Assembly (NCBI RefSeq): GCF_024220585.1 | Contig: NZ_JAMXKF010000012.1 | Location: forward strand, 142,883 to 206,882 | Direction of reading: 5' to 3' | DNA length: 64,000 nt | From: Dyadobacter diqingensis | Lineage (GTDB): Bacteria; Bacteroidota; Bacteroidia; Cytophagales; Spirosomataceae | In this document: positions 44,522-52,857 of the stretch, piece after piece | Position numbering within the stretch: the first letter of the stretch is position 1 | Layout of the letters: each line of letters begins with the position of its first letter | The notes under the pieces: model-generated | Database searches by the model: none | Seen by the model: the letters and a program-made list of their open reading frames with translations, nothing else | What the model was told of the DNA's origin: nothing | Program-made: the position numbers and the translations under genes

Positions 44522-44950
44522 TTATACCGACGCAATTTCAACACTGTGTGTTATCGTTGCCAAAGCTTCCAGCTGGGCCGTAGCAGAGCAATATTTTTCC
44601 ATTGAAAGTGCAATTGCACGGTCGATTTTCTTCTCATCCAGATCATTCCCTGTAAACTTGAAAACGAGATGTATGTTACGGAACGGACTGCGCTTGGTAT
44701 CTTCTTCCTGCACGCGGTCACCTTCGGCCACAACACGAAAATCGGTAATATCCTGCTTTTGTTTTTTAAGAATAAGCACCACGTCGATCGCACTGCAGCT
44801 CGCCAATCCCATCAACAATAGCTCCATTGGTCTTACACCAGCGTTATGTCCTCCAATTTCAGGAGATCCGTCGGTATGTACTTTTACTTCTGATGATCCT
44901 GTGCCTTCAAAATGAAATGCATCATTCACGCGAACCAGTTCTACTTTCAT
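44522..44950 (-). CDS. OsmC family peroxiredoxin-like protein
   Basis: 142 residues. OsmC proteins reduce organic hydroperoxides through two cysteines: Cys52 in GLASCSAIDVV and Cys121 in MEKYCSATAQLE, both present. The N-terminus has GSPEIGGHNAGVRPMELLLMGLASC, where the Arg near 40 is also conserved. It lies 52 nt upstream of thyA and has a -7 box upstream (45021-45028). The redox partner is unknown. Confidence 0.92.
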   Translation of the reverse strand: MKVELVRVNDAFHFEGTGSSEVKVHTDGSPEIGGHNAGVRPMELLLMGLASCSAIDVVLILKKQKQDITDFRVVAEGDRVQEEDTKRSPFRNIHLVFKFTGNDLDEKKIDRAIALSMEKYCSATAQLEALATITHSVEIASV

Positions 44951-45020
44951 AATTATTTTTATTGATTCTCTGCTGCTTAGTCAGATTCTGATAATCCGAC
45001 GGTTATTACGCTTAAAAGTG

Positions 45021-45028
45021 CAAATATA
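45021..45028 (-). promoter_or_regulatory. -7 promoter element of the OsmC-thyA-TRIC unit
   Basis: CAAATATA on the plus strand reads TATATTTG on the minus strand, a perfect TAnnTTTG box about 70 nt before the OsmC start. No clear TTTG partner is seen at the expected distance. Confidence 0.4.
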
Positions 45029-45121
45029 CTTGATCCCCGCCGAAACGGCTATTTCCCTGAAAAATTTAAAATCAGGCCGTTACCTAGTATATTCGTTTAC
45101 TCAATGATTTTTATATCCGTT

Positions 45122-45553
45122 ATGGACAGAACAAACTTTATACTGCTTTTCGTTTTCCTGTTGATCATATCTTGTAAAAGTGATAAAGAAACAGCAACGA
45201 CAGACCCTAACAACGGACTGACAAACAACGATTTAACAGGATCCTACGACGGTTATAAAACTTTGAATAAATCGAAAACCGACTCCGTCGCGGTATCATT
45301 AAAAGTAGAAAAAAACACGGAAACAAAATTTACGGTCATCGAAATAACACCCTTTGCGCATACGATCAGCATTGATATATCGGAATTAAATTTCACTTAT
45401 GATCGCGGGATCGGCGAAAGCACGTGCGGCGCAACTCGGATGACCGGGAATGGTTATTTTAAGGGACGTAATCTATATTTCATTGAAACCACAAAATGCG
45501 TAAAAGCGAACGCTCCCGACGAATATGTGGAGTATCGGGTTTCAAAAAAATGA
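45122..45553 (+). CDS. lipoprotein of unknown function
   Basis: 143 residues from the ATG at 45122; an earlier ATG at 45104 would add 6. A lipoprotein signal, LLIISC, puts the acylated Cys at residue 18 from this start. The mature part is mostly beta strand (VSLKVEKNTETKFTVIEITPFA, FTYDRGIGESTCGATRMTGNGYFKGRNLYFIETTKC), a small barrel-like sequence with three more cysteines. I recognise no family. It is the first of several rightward genes, 31 nt before the pterin dehydratase gene. Confidence 0.7.
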   Translation: MDRTNFILLFVFLLIISCKSDKETATTDPNNGLTNNDLTGSYDGYKTLNKSKTDSVAVSLKVEKNTETKFTVIEITPFAHTISIDISELNFTYDRGIGESTCGATRMTGNGYFKGRNLYFIETTKCVKANAPDEYVEYRVSKK

Positions 45554-45584
45554 AAAGTCACTCAAAAACTAAACTGCCAGGACC

Positions 45585-45830
45585 ATGTGGAAAGAAGAAG
45601 ATGACAAATTAAAACGTACTTTCGTTTTCCGGGATTTCAAATCGGCTTTTGCCTTTATGACAAAAGTTGCCGGCGCAGCAGACCGACTGGATCATCATCC
45701 CTGGTGGGCCAATTCCTACAACAAGGTAGATTTTGAGCTATCAACCCACGACGCCGGCGATAAAGTAACTGACAAAGACAGACACCTGGCCGATACCATC
45801 GATGCCATTTACGCCGATATGGCACCGTAG
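45585..45830 (+). CDS. phhB: 4a-hydroxytetrahydrobiopterin dehydratase (pterin-4a-carbinolamine dehydratase)
   Basis: 81 residues, a small PCD/DCoH protein. The signature DHHPWW (36-41) and STHDAGDKVTDKD hold the catalytic His residues. PCD recycles the 4a-hydroxy pterin cofactor after phenylalanine hydroxylase; in bacteria without a hydroxylase its role may lie in molybdopterin or pterin metabolism. No phhA is nearby. The stop codon TAG is the first triplet of a dispersed-repeat-like palindrome at 45828-45851. Confidence 0.88.
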   Translation: MWKEEDDKLKRTFVFRDFKSAFAFMTKVAGAADRLDHHPWWANSYNKVDFELSTHDAGDKVTDKDRHLADTIDAIYADMAP

Positions 45831-45851
45831 GGGCAACCCTCGTGGTTGCCC
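45828..45851 (+). repeat. dispersed palindromic repeat (TAGGGGCAACC type) overlapping a stop codon
   Basis: TAG followed by GGGCAACC (45831-45838), CTCGT, then GGTTGCCC (45844-45851). A GTAGGGGC...GCCCC-like hairpin of this form is a common small dispersed repeat in many bacterial genomes. Its TAG at 45828-45830 supplies the stop codon of the pterin dehydratase. Confidence 0.55.
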
Positions 45852-45859
45852 AAAGCAGA

Positions 45860-45879
45860 ATACAATAAAATACAATAAA
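45860..45879 (+). repeat. tandem 10-bp repeat abutting the rsmI start codon
   Basis: ATACAATAAA occurs twice in a row (45860-45869 and 45870-45879); the last A is the first base of the rsmI ATG. A change in copy number would alter the leader without touching the coding frame. Confidence 0.5.
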
Positions 45880-46586
45880 TGAAACTTTACATAGTACCAA
45901 CGCCAATTGGCAACCTTGAAGATATTACCCTGCGTGCGATCAATGTTTTAAAAAGCGTCGATGTGGTGCTTGCCGAAGACACGCGTACGTCCGGCTCGCT
46001 GCTGAAACACCTGGGCATCAGCAAACCCATGCACAGCTACCACATTCACAACGAACATCAAAGCATAACCCGCATTATTGAACGCATCCTGAAAGGCGAG
46101 ACCATGGCACTGGTATCCGATGCCGGCACTCCTGCCGTTTCTGACCCGGGTTTTCTGCTCATTCGGGAATGTATCAAATACGGTATCACGATCGAATGTT
46201 TGCCTGGCCCTACTGCCTTCGTTCCGGCACTGGTCAACTCCGGTTTGCCAAGCGACCGGTTTACATTTGAAGGATTTTTACCTCATAAAAAAGGACGCCA
46301 GACAAGATTACAAAATCTGGTCAATGAAGACCGTACGATGATTTTCTACGAATCTCCGCACCGGTTGTTAAAGGCGCTGCAACAATTTTCAGAATATTTC
46401 GGAGCCGACCGGCAGGCCTGCGTTTCGAGAGAGCTCACGAAGATCTATGAAGAAAACGTGAGAGGTACAGTTCAGGAAATAATTGCCTATTTTTCAGAAA
46501 AAACGGTCAAAGGCGAAATTGTCATCATCGTTGCCGGCAAAGCGGATGAAAAGAAAAAACAGGTTGATTACAGTGATGAGGATTAA
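45879..46586 (+). CDS. rsmI: 16S rRNA (cytidine(1402)-2'-O)-methyltransferase
   Basis: 235 residues, a tetrapyrrole-methylase-fold enzyme that 2'-O-methylates C1402 in the decoding centre. LYIVPTPIGNLEDITLRAINVL (3-24) and AEDTRTSGSLLKHLGI (36-51) match the RsmI N-terminus, and ALVSDAGTPAVSDPGFLLIREC and CLPGPTAFVPALVNSGLPSDRFTFEGFLP are the conserved core. The lysine-rich C-terminus is usual. It ends one base before the ATG at 46588 of the next gene. Confidence 0.95.
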   Translation: MKLYIVPTPIGNLEDITLRAINVLKSVDVVLAEDTRTSGSLLKHLGISKPMHSYHIHNEHQSITRIIERILKGETMALVSDAGTPAVSDPGFLLIRECIKYGITIECLPGPTAFVPALVNSGLPSDRFTFEGFLPHKKGRQTRLQNLVNEDRTMIFYESPHRLLKALQQFSEYFGADRQACVSRELTKIYEENVRGTVQEIIAYFSEKTVKGEIVIIVAGKADEKKKQVDYSDED

Positions 46587-46587
46587 C

Positions 46588-47856
46588 ATGATAAATTATT
46601 TGAAACCCTACTCTTATAAAAATTCCGGAACGATGTTTCTCAAAGCTTTGGTTACACCCAAAAACCTGTCCATAAAAAAAGCGGGTCTTGGTGCCTTATT
46701 GTTTGTGCTGACATTGCTTATCAACACTTCTGCCTTCGCGCAATTTGGCACTTTAAGTCCGCAGGCAAAGGTAAGTCTGGTAACGATCGGGCCCGGCGAT
46801 GAGCTGTATTCCGGTTTTGGTCACAGCGTTTTGTGGATTTATGATCCCGTGAGCGGTTTGGATAATGCCTACAACTACGGAACTTTCAGTTTTGCAGAAG
46901 GAAATTTTTATGTCAAATTTTTAAGAGGTACCCTGCCCTACACGCTTTCCGTGGCTCCACTTACGCTGCAAGCACCACATTGGCAGGCAGAAAACCGGTC
47001 TATTAAAGAACAGATCCTGAATTTGTCGCCAAGCCAAAAGCAAAAGCTTTACAATGTACTGGAAACCAATTACCTGCCTCAAAACAGAAAATACCAGTAT
47101 AAATTTTTCTACGACAACTGCTCAACCCGCATGGTTGATGTGCTCAAAGCGGCAGTCGGCGACAGTTTGACGTTTCCGGGTTATACCAAGGACACTTTAA
47201 GCTTCCGCCAGTGGATTGACCAGTATGCTTACAAACAAAAACCCTGGTCAGATTTTGGCATGGACCTGGCCATCGGGGCGCCATCGGATGATATTGCGAC
47301 ACCCGCCCAGGCCACATTTTTACCAGACAACCTGAGCAGCGCTTTTGATGATTCAAAAATCAAGGTCGGTAATCAGACGCTGCCGCTTGTAGCCTCCACG
47401 AAAGATCTTTTTGTAGCGGCCCCCGTTGTGGATTCCGAATGGCTTACACCCAAGGTTTTCTTCTGGACACTGGCGGTGCTGGTATTAGCTTTCACGTACT
47501 TCCAGACAAAAAAAGAGGTCGTCAACTTTACATTCGATAAAATTCTTTTTACTATTGTCGGGCTGGTTGGCTGGCTGATTCTGGCACTTTGGTTTGGAAC
47601 GAATCACGGCGTTACCACCTGGAATTATGATATCCTCTGGGCATTCCCGCTGTGGCTGCCGCTGATCTGGTATATTTCCAAAACCAAAAAACCGGTCTGG
47701 TTTCAGTTTGTACTGATCCTGTATGCAGTGCTGGTCATGGCTGCTACCGCCAATCTCGTTAAACATAATCTTGTAGTTATCCCGATCCTGTTGATGATCA
47801 TCACCCGGGTTTACTACATTAATAATTCACTTTCTAAAATCCCGCAAAAAGGATAG
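46588..47856 (+). CDS. DUF4105/Lnb N-terminal domain protein (candidate lipoprotein N-acyltransferase)
   Basis: About 422 residues from the ATG at 46588; ATGs at 46576 or 46633 are also possible. A signal peptide (LGALLFVLTLLINTSAFAQ) leads to the DUF4105 domain: VSLVTIGPGDELYSGFGHSVLWIYDP with its His, and KYQYKFFYDNCSTRMVDVLKAA with its Cys, a His/Cys pair of papain-like type. The last 130 residues have four TM helices. The Lnb family N-acylates lipoproteins in Bacteroides in place of Lnt; whether this protein does so is inference from domain build. It follows rsmI by one base. Confidence 0.78.
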   Translation: MINYLKPYSYKNSGTMFLKALVTPKNLSIKKAGLGALLFVLTLLINTSAFAQFGTLSPQAKVSLVTIGPGDELYSGFGHSVLWIYDPVSGLDNAYNYGTFSFAEGNFYVKFLRGTLPYTLSVAPLTLQAPHWQAENRSIKEQILNLSPSQKQKLYNVLETNYLPQNRKYQYKFFYDNCSTRMVDVLKAAVGDSLTFPGYTKDTLSFRQWIDQYAYKQKPWSDFGMDLAIGAPSDDIATPAQATFLPDNLSSAFDDSKIKVGNQTLPLVASTKDLFVAAPVVDSEWLTPKVFFWTLAVLVLAFTYFQTKKEVVNFTFDKILFTIVGLVGWLILALWFGTNHGVTTWNYDILWAFPLWLPLIWYISKTKKPVWFQFVLILYAVLVMAATANLVKHNLVVIPILLMIITRVYYINNSLSKIPQKG

Positions 47857-47863
47857 TATACGC

Positions 47864-48655
47864 ATGGATCTGGAATTGCTGACGAAACAAACCATTGAAA
47901 TTGTAAAACAGGCCTCGGCATTTATTCAGCAGGAAGCCAAACTTTTTTCACGAGATAAGATTGAATACAAGGACCTTAACAATCTGGTTTCCTATGTTGA
48001 CAAGGAAGCAGAAAAATTATTGGTTGCAGGTTTAAGCAAAATATTACCGGAGGCGAGTTATATCACCGAAGAGGGCACCACAGGCCAGGAACCTGATCCG
48101 GAAGCGCTGAACTGGATCATTGATCCGCTGGATGGCACAACCAATTTTATCCATGGCATACCCGTTTATTGTGTAAGTGTCGGGCTTGCAAGAGGAAAAG
48201 AATTGTTGGTCGGAGTGATTCATGAGCCTAGTCTGGATGAGGTTTTTTACGGCTGGAAAGATGGCGGCGCATGGTGTAACGGCCGTCAGATTCATGTGTC
48301 AAAGGTACAGTCTTTACAGGAAAGCCTGATTGCAACGGGTTTCCCCTATTATAAATTTGAGAAGCAGAAACGTTACATGTACATTCTCGAATTGCTGATG
48401 CAAAAAACGCATGGCATCAGAAGAATGGGCGCAGCGGCGGTGGATCTGGCCTACGTGGCGGCCGGTCGTTTTGATGGATTTTATGAGTATAATCTCAACT
48501 CATGGGATATGGCGGCAGGCGTTCTTTTGATCAAAGAAGCCGGCGGAACGGTTACCGATTTTAACGGAGGAGACAATTATCTTTTCGGTGGTGATATCAT
48601 CGCCGGAGCAGGCGGACACGCAGAGCTGGTGACAGCCATCAAAGATAATTTCTGA
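47864..48655 (+). CDS. inositol monophosphatase family protein
   Basis: 263 residues, typical of the SuhB/IMPase fold. Metal-binding motifs: Glu69-Glu70 in YITEEGT, the WIIDPLDGTTNF signature at 84-95 with Asp87 and Asp90, and Asp215 in NSWDMAAGVLLIKEAGG. Such enzymes dephosphorylate inositol phosphates, and related ones NADP or 3'-phosphoadenosine compounds. It follows the Lnb-like gene by 7 nt in the same rightward unit. Confidence 0.92.
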   Translation: MDLELLTKQTIEIVKQASAFIQQEAKLFSRDKIEYKDLNNLVSYVDKEAEKLLVAGLSKILPEASYITEEGTTGQEPDPEALNWIIDPLDGTTNFIHGIPVYCVSVGLARGKELLVGVIHEPSLDEVFYGWKDGGAWCNGRQIHVSKVQSLQESLIATGFPYYKFEKQKRYMYILELLMQKTHGIRRMGAAAVDLAYVAAGRFDGFYEYNLNSWDMAAGVLLIKEAGGTVTDFNGGDNYLFGGDIIAGAGGHAELVTAIKDNF

Positions 48656-48726
48656 AATAAAGGATTGTCAAAATACCGGTAAAGGATAAATTCCTGCATC
48701 ATTCACTACTTCTTAATGATATAACC

Positions 48727-49266
48727 ATGGAACTGGAACAATTACGATTTCCAATCGGAAGATTTACGCCACAAGAAAGTTACACGCCTGCGGAAATAAA
48801 AACGAATATTCAGATTATCAGTGCATTGCCATCAAAATTCATTAATCTTTTGGGTGGCTGGGACAATGAAAAATACAACACTCCCTATCGTCCTGATGGC
48901 TGGACAATCCGACAGCTGATCCACCATGTGGCCGACAGCCACATGAATGCCTATACAAGATTTCGGCTGGCTTTGACAGAGGATAATCCCGTGATAAAAC
49001 CTTATGAAGAAGACTTATGGGCTGAACTTCCGGATGCCAAAGAAGGGCCGGTAGAATTGTCTTTGCAGCTTTTACGATACATTCACCTGCGTTGGGTTTT
49101 ATTGTTAAATTCCCTGAGTGAGGCGGATCTGGCACGGACCTATGTCCACCCTGCCAATCAGAGCGTGAACCGCCTGGATGCTGTCATTGCAAGTTATGCC
49201 TGGCATAGCGAACATCATTATCAGCATGCATTTCAATTGGCAGCCAGGAACAATTGGCCGTTGTAA
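48727..49266 (+). CDS. YfiT/DinB-like bacillithiol transferase family protein
   Basis: 179 residues, a four-helix bundle. The metal-binding histidines of the YfiT family can be placed at 67 (in LIHHVADSH) and 160 and 164 (in AWHSEHHYQH). Family members are thiol-S-transferases, some using bacillithiol, or otherwise metal-dependent hydrolases. Whether this organism makes bacillithiol cannot be told from the window. It is 71 nt after the inositol phosphatase gene and 14 nt before the small Cys-rich protein. Confidence 0.88.
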   Translation: MELEQLRFPIGRFTPQESYTPAEIKTNIQIISALPSKFINLLGGWDNEKYNTPYRPDGWTIRQLIHHVADSHMNAYTRFRLALTEDNPVIKPYEEDLWAELPDAKEGPVELSLQLLRYIHLRWVLLLNSLSEADLARTYVHPANQSVNRLDAVIASYAWHSEHHYQHAFQLAARNNWPL

Positions 49267-49280
49267 ACTGTTTGCCTGAT

Positions 49281-49418
49281 ATGGTACAGCAAATAATCGT
49301 ATTAATTCTTTTCTTGGGTGCGGCCGGTTATATCGGCCGGAAAATCTGGAAATCATTTGACAGCAGCAGTGGCTGTGGAAAAGGTTGCGGATGCAGTACA
49401 GACAAGAAAATGGCTTAA
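49281..49418 (+). CDS. FeoB-associated Cys-rich membrane protein-like peptide
   Basis: 45 residues. One TM helix (about 3-19, QQIIVLILFLGAAGYIG), then a short basic stretch (RKIWK) and a Cys-rich tail CGKGCGCS (32-39) and KK at the end. This matches the small FeoB-associated Cys-rich membrane protein family, which normally accompanies the ferrous iron transporter feoB. No feoAB is visible here. It starts 14 nt after the YfiT-like gene and is followed at once by a strong terminator. Confidence 0.72.
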   Translation: MVQQIIVLILFLGAAGYIGRKIWKSFDSSSGCGKGCGCSTDKKMA

Positions 49419-49422
49419 ATAG

Positions 49423-49458
49423 AAATGGCCGGAAATCATTTCAGATTTCCGGCCATTT
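49423..49458. terminator. bidirectional terminator between the Cys-rich peptide and acs
   Basis: AAATGGCCGGAAATC (49423-49437) pairs with GATTTCCGGCCATTT (49444-49458) over 15 bp with a 6-nt loop. It lies just after the stop at 49418 and 17 nt from the acs stop on the other strand. Confidence 0.85.
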
Positions 49459-49474
49459 GTTATTTGGATTAGTC

Positions 49475-51364
49475 TTAAAGCGCTCCTGCTTTTATGTCTT
49501 CCACGACACCCGGATCAAGCAAGGTTGAGGTATCTCCCAAACTTCCCATTTCCCCTTCGGCGACTTTACGCAGAATACGGCGCATGATTTTTCCCGACCG
49601 CGTTTTTGGCAGTCCCGCCACGAACTGAATCTTGTCAGGTTTTGCAATAGGACCGATCAGTCGTGATACGGTGGCAGCGATATCCTTGCGCATCATTTCA
49701 GGATCATCCGGTTTGTTTTCCGTGATGATGTAGGCATATATCCCCTGCCCCTTGATGTCGTGCGGATAACCTACCACAGCAGATTCCACAACCCCAAGGT
49801 GCATGTTAATGGCGTTTTCAACCTCGGCAGTACCAATCCTGTGACCTGAAACGTTCATAACGTCGTCAACCCGACCGGTGATTCTGTAATTACCGTTTTC
49901 ATCGCGCAAACATCCGTCGCCGGTGAAATACATCCCCGGGTAAGTTGAGAAATAAGTTTGTTTGCAACGCTCGTGATCTCCGTAAGTGGTTCTGATGATA
50001 CCCGGCCACGGGAATTTTATACAAAGATTTCCGCTGACATCATTGCCTTCGATAATTTCCCCTTTTTCATCCACAAGCACCGGCTGAATACCAGGTAACG
50101 GCAAAGTGGCATAAGTAGGCTTTTCAGGTGTAACACCCGCAAGAGATGAAATCATGATACCGCCGGTTTCGGTCTGCCACCAGGTGTCCACCAACGGACA
50201 CAGTCCTTTTCCGATATTCTGCTTAAACCATTGCCATGCCTCTTCGTTGATAGGCTCTCCAACCGACCCAAGTTTTTTCAGAGAAGATAAATCGTAATCT
50301 TTTACATACGACAAGCCAAAGCTCATCAAAGACCTGATCGCCGTAGGGGCGGTATATAAAATATTAACCTTATGTTTTCCTACAATTTGCCAGAAACGGC
50401 CAGCATCCGGATAAGTCGGCACACCTTCAAAAATAAGAGAAGTAGCGCCATAACAAAGCGGTCCGTAAACAATATAACTGTGACCGGTGATCCAGCCGAT
50501 ATCAGCTGTACAGAAATGTACTTCTCCCGGCTCATACTGGAAAACGTTGGCAAAAGTATAGGTTGCAAAAACCATATATCCACCAATGGTATGTACCACA
50601 CCCTTTGGCTTTCCTGTTGACCCCGAAGTATACAAAATGAAAAGTGTATCTTCCGCGTCCATCGGCTCGGCCGGACACACAGAATCTACCGTTTTTTCCT
50701 CTTCTTCCCACCACAGGTCTCTGCCTTTCAGCATCGAAACCGGTGTGCGGGTACGTGTCATTACGATAACGTTTTTAACCGTTTTACATAAATCCAGCGC
50801 GTTATCTACTGTTTCTTTCATCGGGATCACTTTCGGACCACGATAAGACCCATCAGAGGTGATCACCATCGTACATTCTGCATCATTGATACGATCAGCG
50901 ATGGACTTGGCAGAAAACCCGCCAAAAACCACCGAGTGAACCGCGCCGATACGGGCACAGGCAAGCACCGCGATCGTAAGCTCAGGCACCATTGGAAGAT
51001 AGATACAAACCCTGTCGCCCTTTTTTACGCCATGTTTTTTCAAAACATTGGCAAAACGGCATACGCGGTCGTATAAAACGTGGTATGTGATGGTCACCGC
51101 CCGGTCGTCCGGATCATTCGGCTCCCATATAATCGCAGGCTGATCTCCCTTATCTGCAAGGTGCCGGTCAAGCGCATTTTCGGTGATATTCAGCACACCG
51201 CCTTCATACCATTTTACACTTGCCTGGGAGAAGTCTCCGCTTAAAACTTTTTTCCATGGTTTACGCCATTGAAACTGTTGGCCAACTTCGGCCCAATAAC
51301 CTTCGGGATCGTCCACACTTTGCTGGTAGGCAACCTGATACTCTTCAAAGGTTTTAATTCTCAT
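49475..51364 (-). CDS. acs: acetyl-CoA synthetase
   Basis: 629 residues, slightly shorter than the 650 of E. coli. It activates acetate to acetyl-AMP and then acetyl-CoA. The adenylate motif ILYTSGSTGKPKG is at 243-255, LVDTWWQTETGG follows, and RSGKIMRR near the end carries the acetylation site Lys592. RIGAVHSVVFGGFS is also characteristic of Acs over propionyl- or longer acyl-CoA ligases. It stands alone on the minus strand between bidirectional and promoter regions; no acetate regulator is adjacent. Confidence 0.96.
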   Translation of the reverse strand: MRIKTFEEYQVAYQQSVDDPEGYWAEVGQQFQWRKPWKKVLSGDFSQASVKWYEGGVLNITENALDRHLADKGDQPAIIWEPNDPDDRAVTITYHVLYDRVCRFANVLKKHGVKKGDRVCIYLPMVPELTIAVLACARIGAVHSVVFGGFSAKSIADRINDAECTMVITSDGSYRGPKVIPMKETVDNALDLCKTVKNVIVMTRTRTPVSMLKGRDLWWEEEEKTVDSVCPAEPMDAEDTLFILYTSGSTGKPKGVVHTIGGYMVFATYTFANVFQYEPGEVHFCTADIGWITGHSYIVYGPLCYGATSLIFEGVPTYPDAGRFWQIVGKHKVNILYTAPTAIRSLMSFGLSYVKDYDLSSLKKLGSVGEPINEEAWQWFKQNIGKGLCPLVDTWWQTETGGIMISSLAGVTPEKPTYATLPLPGIQPVLVDEKGEIIEGNDVSGNLCIKFPWPGIIRTTYGDHERCKQTYFSTYPGMYFTGDGCLRDENGNYRITGRVDDVMNVSGHRIGTAEVENAINMHLGVVESAVVGYPHDIKGQGIYAYIITENKPDDPEMMRKDIAATVSRLIGPIAKPDKIQFVAGLPKTRSGKIMRRILRKVAEGEMGSLGDTSTLLDPGVVEDIKAGAL

Positions 51365-51495
51365 GATTAAAAAAGGTTAACTTAGGAAATTGCTATAATA
51401 ACCGACAATTTATAATTTTCATTTGGTTCGTCCAACTTAAAACAAAACAGAATCTTTTTCCGGTATTCTATAAATAAACGCAGAAACAGCATATA

Positions 51496-51526
51496 TTGCT
51501 CTGATTCAAAGGAATCTATATATTTG
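51496..51526 (+). promoter_or_regulatory. Bacteroidota-type promoter of the methyltransferase gene
   Basis: ATTG (TTG at 51496-51498), a 20-nt spacer, and a perfect TAnnTTTG box, TATATTTG, at 51519-51526, about 86 nt upstream of the start at 51613. Spacing and sequence match the Bacteroides -33/-7 consensus well. Confidence 0.65.
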
Positions 51527-51612
51527 CAACGTTATGAGGAATTTTTATAAATAAAAAAAGAGTACTTTCGGTTAAAAAAACAGGATTACAAACCTGTGAA
51601 TGACCGGAAGAA

Positions 51613-52833
51613 ATGGACGAGATTACGACAAATAAGAATTTACCTGATATTGGTTTTACAGAAACCGAACTTGATTTTATACAAAAAAACAAGGACGAAG
51701 ATGTAACCAGACTGGTCCTGAAATCTTCCCAATTCAAGGGGCTGGATGTAAAAAAACTGGCCGCCCAAATTCTCTCACGTCAGAAAGCATCGAAAAAATT
51801 GCCGGAATGGTCGTCCGTTGAAAAACTGATTTTCCCACCTGCCTTATCCGTTGAACAATGTTCCTCGGAAGCAACCGCAAAATATAAATCGACACTGATC
51901 CGGGGAAAAACCCTGATCGATATTACCGGTGGTATGGGGGTTGATTCTTATTACCTGAGCCGGAATTTTGACGAGGCACATTATTACGAACAACAGGAGG
52001 TAGTCGCTGAAACTGCCCGTTATAATTTTGCATTATTAAAGGCAAAAAATATCTCCGTCCATAACGACGATTCGATTGCTTCACTGGCAAGTACAAACGC
52101 ACAGGCCGACTGGATTTATGCAGATCCGGCCCGAAGGGATGCCAACAAGCAAAAAGTCGTGCTGCTTTCCGACTGTGCGCCGGATGTGAAATTTCATCTT
52201 CCCGAGTTATTTAAACATGCGCCCAATGTCTTGCTAAAAACATCTCCGCTGCTGGATATCGATCTGGCAGTTCAGGAACTGAAGGCTGTCAAGGAAATTC
52301 ATGTGATGGGTTATGAACAGGAATGTAAAGAATTACTTTTCAGCCTGAATAAAGATTCATTTGATGAAGAATTACAGATCAAAGCACGTGTCGTTGATTC
52401 AGAAGGGCGTATCGTGCATCAGCTTGACTTTACACGCGCCCAGGAACGGGATGCCGAAATGGAGTTCAGCGAGCCGCTCGCCTACTTATATGAGCCTCAT
52501 CCTGCCGTTTTAAAAGCAGGCGGTTTCAAATCGGTTTGTGCCGCTTTTCATGTAAAAAAACTGGCCGTTCACAGCCATCTCTATACCTCGAAAGATCCGG
52601 TGGCAGACTTCCCCGGCCGTGGTTTTGAGATCATCGCCGTTTGCAAACCCGATGCCCGGGAAATCGCTGAGTACGTGCCGGATAACAAGGCAAATCTGAC
52701 GATAAGAAATTTTCCTGCAAAAATTGATGACCTGAGAAAAAAATGGCGTCTTAAAGAAGGTGGTAATCTTTACCTCTTTGCTACTACGCTATCCAATCAG
52801 AAAAAGATCGTAGTGGTAACTAAAAAACTATAA
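51613..52833 (+). CDS. THUMP-like domain class I SAM-dependent methyltransferase
   Basis: 406 residues. A Rossmann methyltransferase core with the SAM loop LIDITGGMGVDSYYLS (101-116), a YYEQQE acidic ribose site (124-129) and YADPARRD (169-176) at the catalytic position. The C-terminal 110 residues, with FPGRGFEIIAVCKPDAREIAEY and LTIRNFPAKIDDLRKKWRLKEGG, resemble the THUMP-like domain of this family. The likely substrate is an RNA, perhaps tRNA, but this is unproven. A consensus promoter lies upstream, and the coiled-coil exported protein gene follows 24 nt later. Confidence 0.87.
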   Translation: MDEITTNKNLPDIGFTETELDFIQKNKDEDVTRLVLKSSQFKGLDVKKLAAQILSRQKASKKLPEWSSVEKLIFPPALSVEQCSSEATAKYKSTLIRGKTLIDITGGMGVDSYYLSRNFDEAHYYEQQEVVAETARYNFALLKAKNISVHNDDSIASLASTNAQADWIYADPARRDANKQKVVLLSDCAPDVKFHLPELFKHAPNVLLKTSPLLDIDLAVQELKAVKEIHVMGYEQECKELLFSLNKDSFDEELQIKARVVDSEGRIVHQLDFTRAQERDAEMEFSEPLAYLYEPHPAVLKAGGFKSVCAAFHVKKLAVHSHLYTSKDPVADFPGRGFEIIAVCKPDAREIAEYVPDNKANLTIRNFPAKIDDLRKKWRLKEGGNLYLFATTLSNQKKIVVVTKKL

Positions 52834-52857
52834 TCTTTTAATCAAAACAACAAGAAA

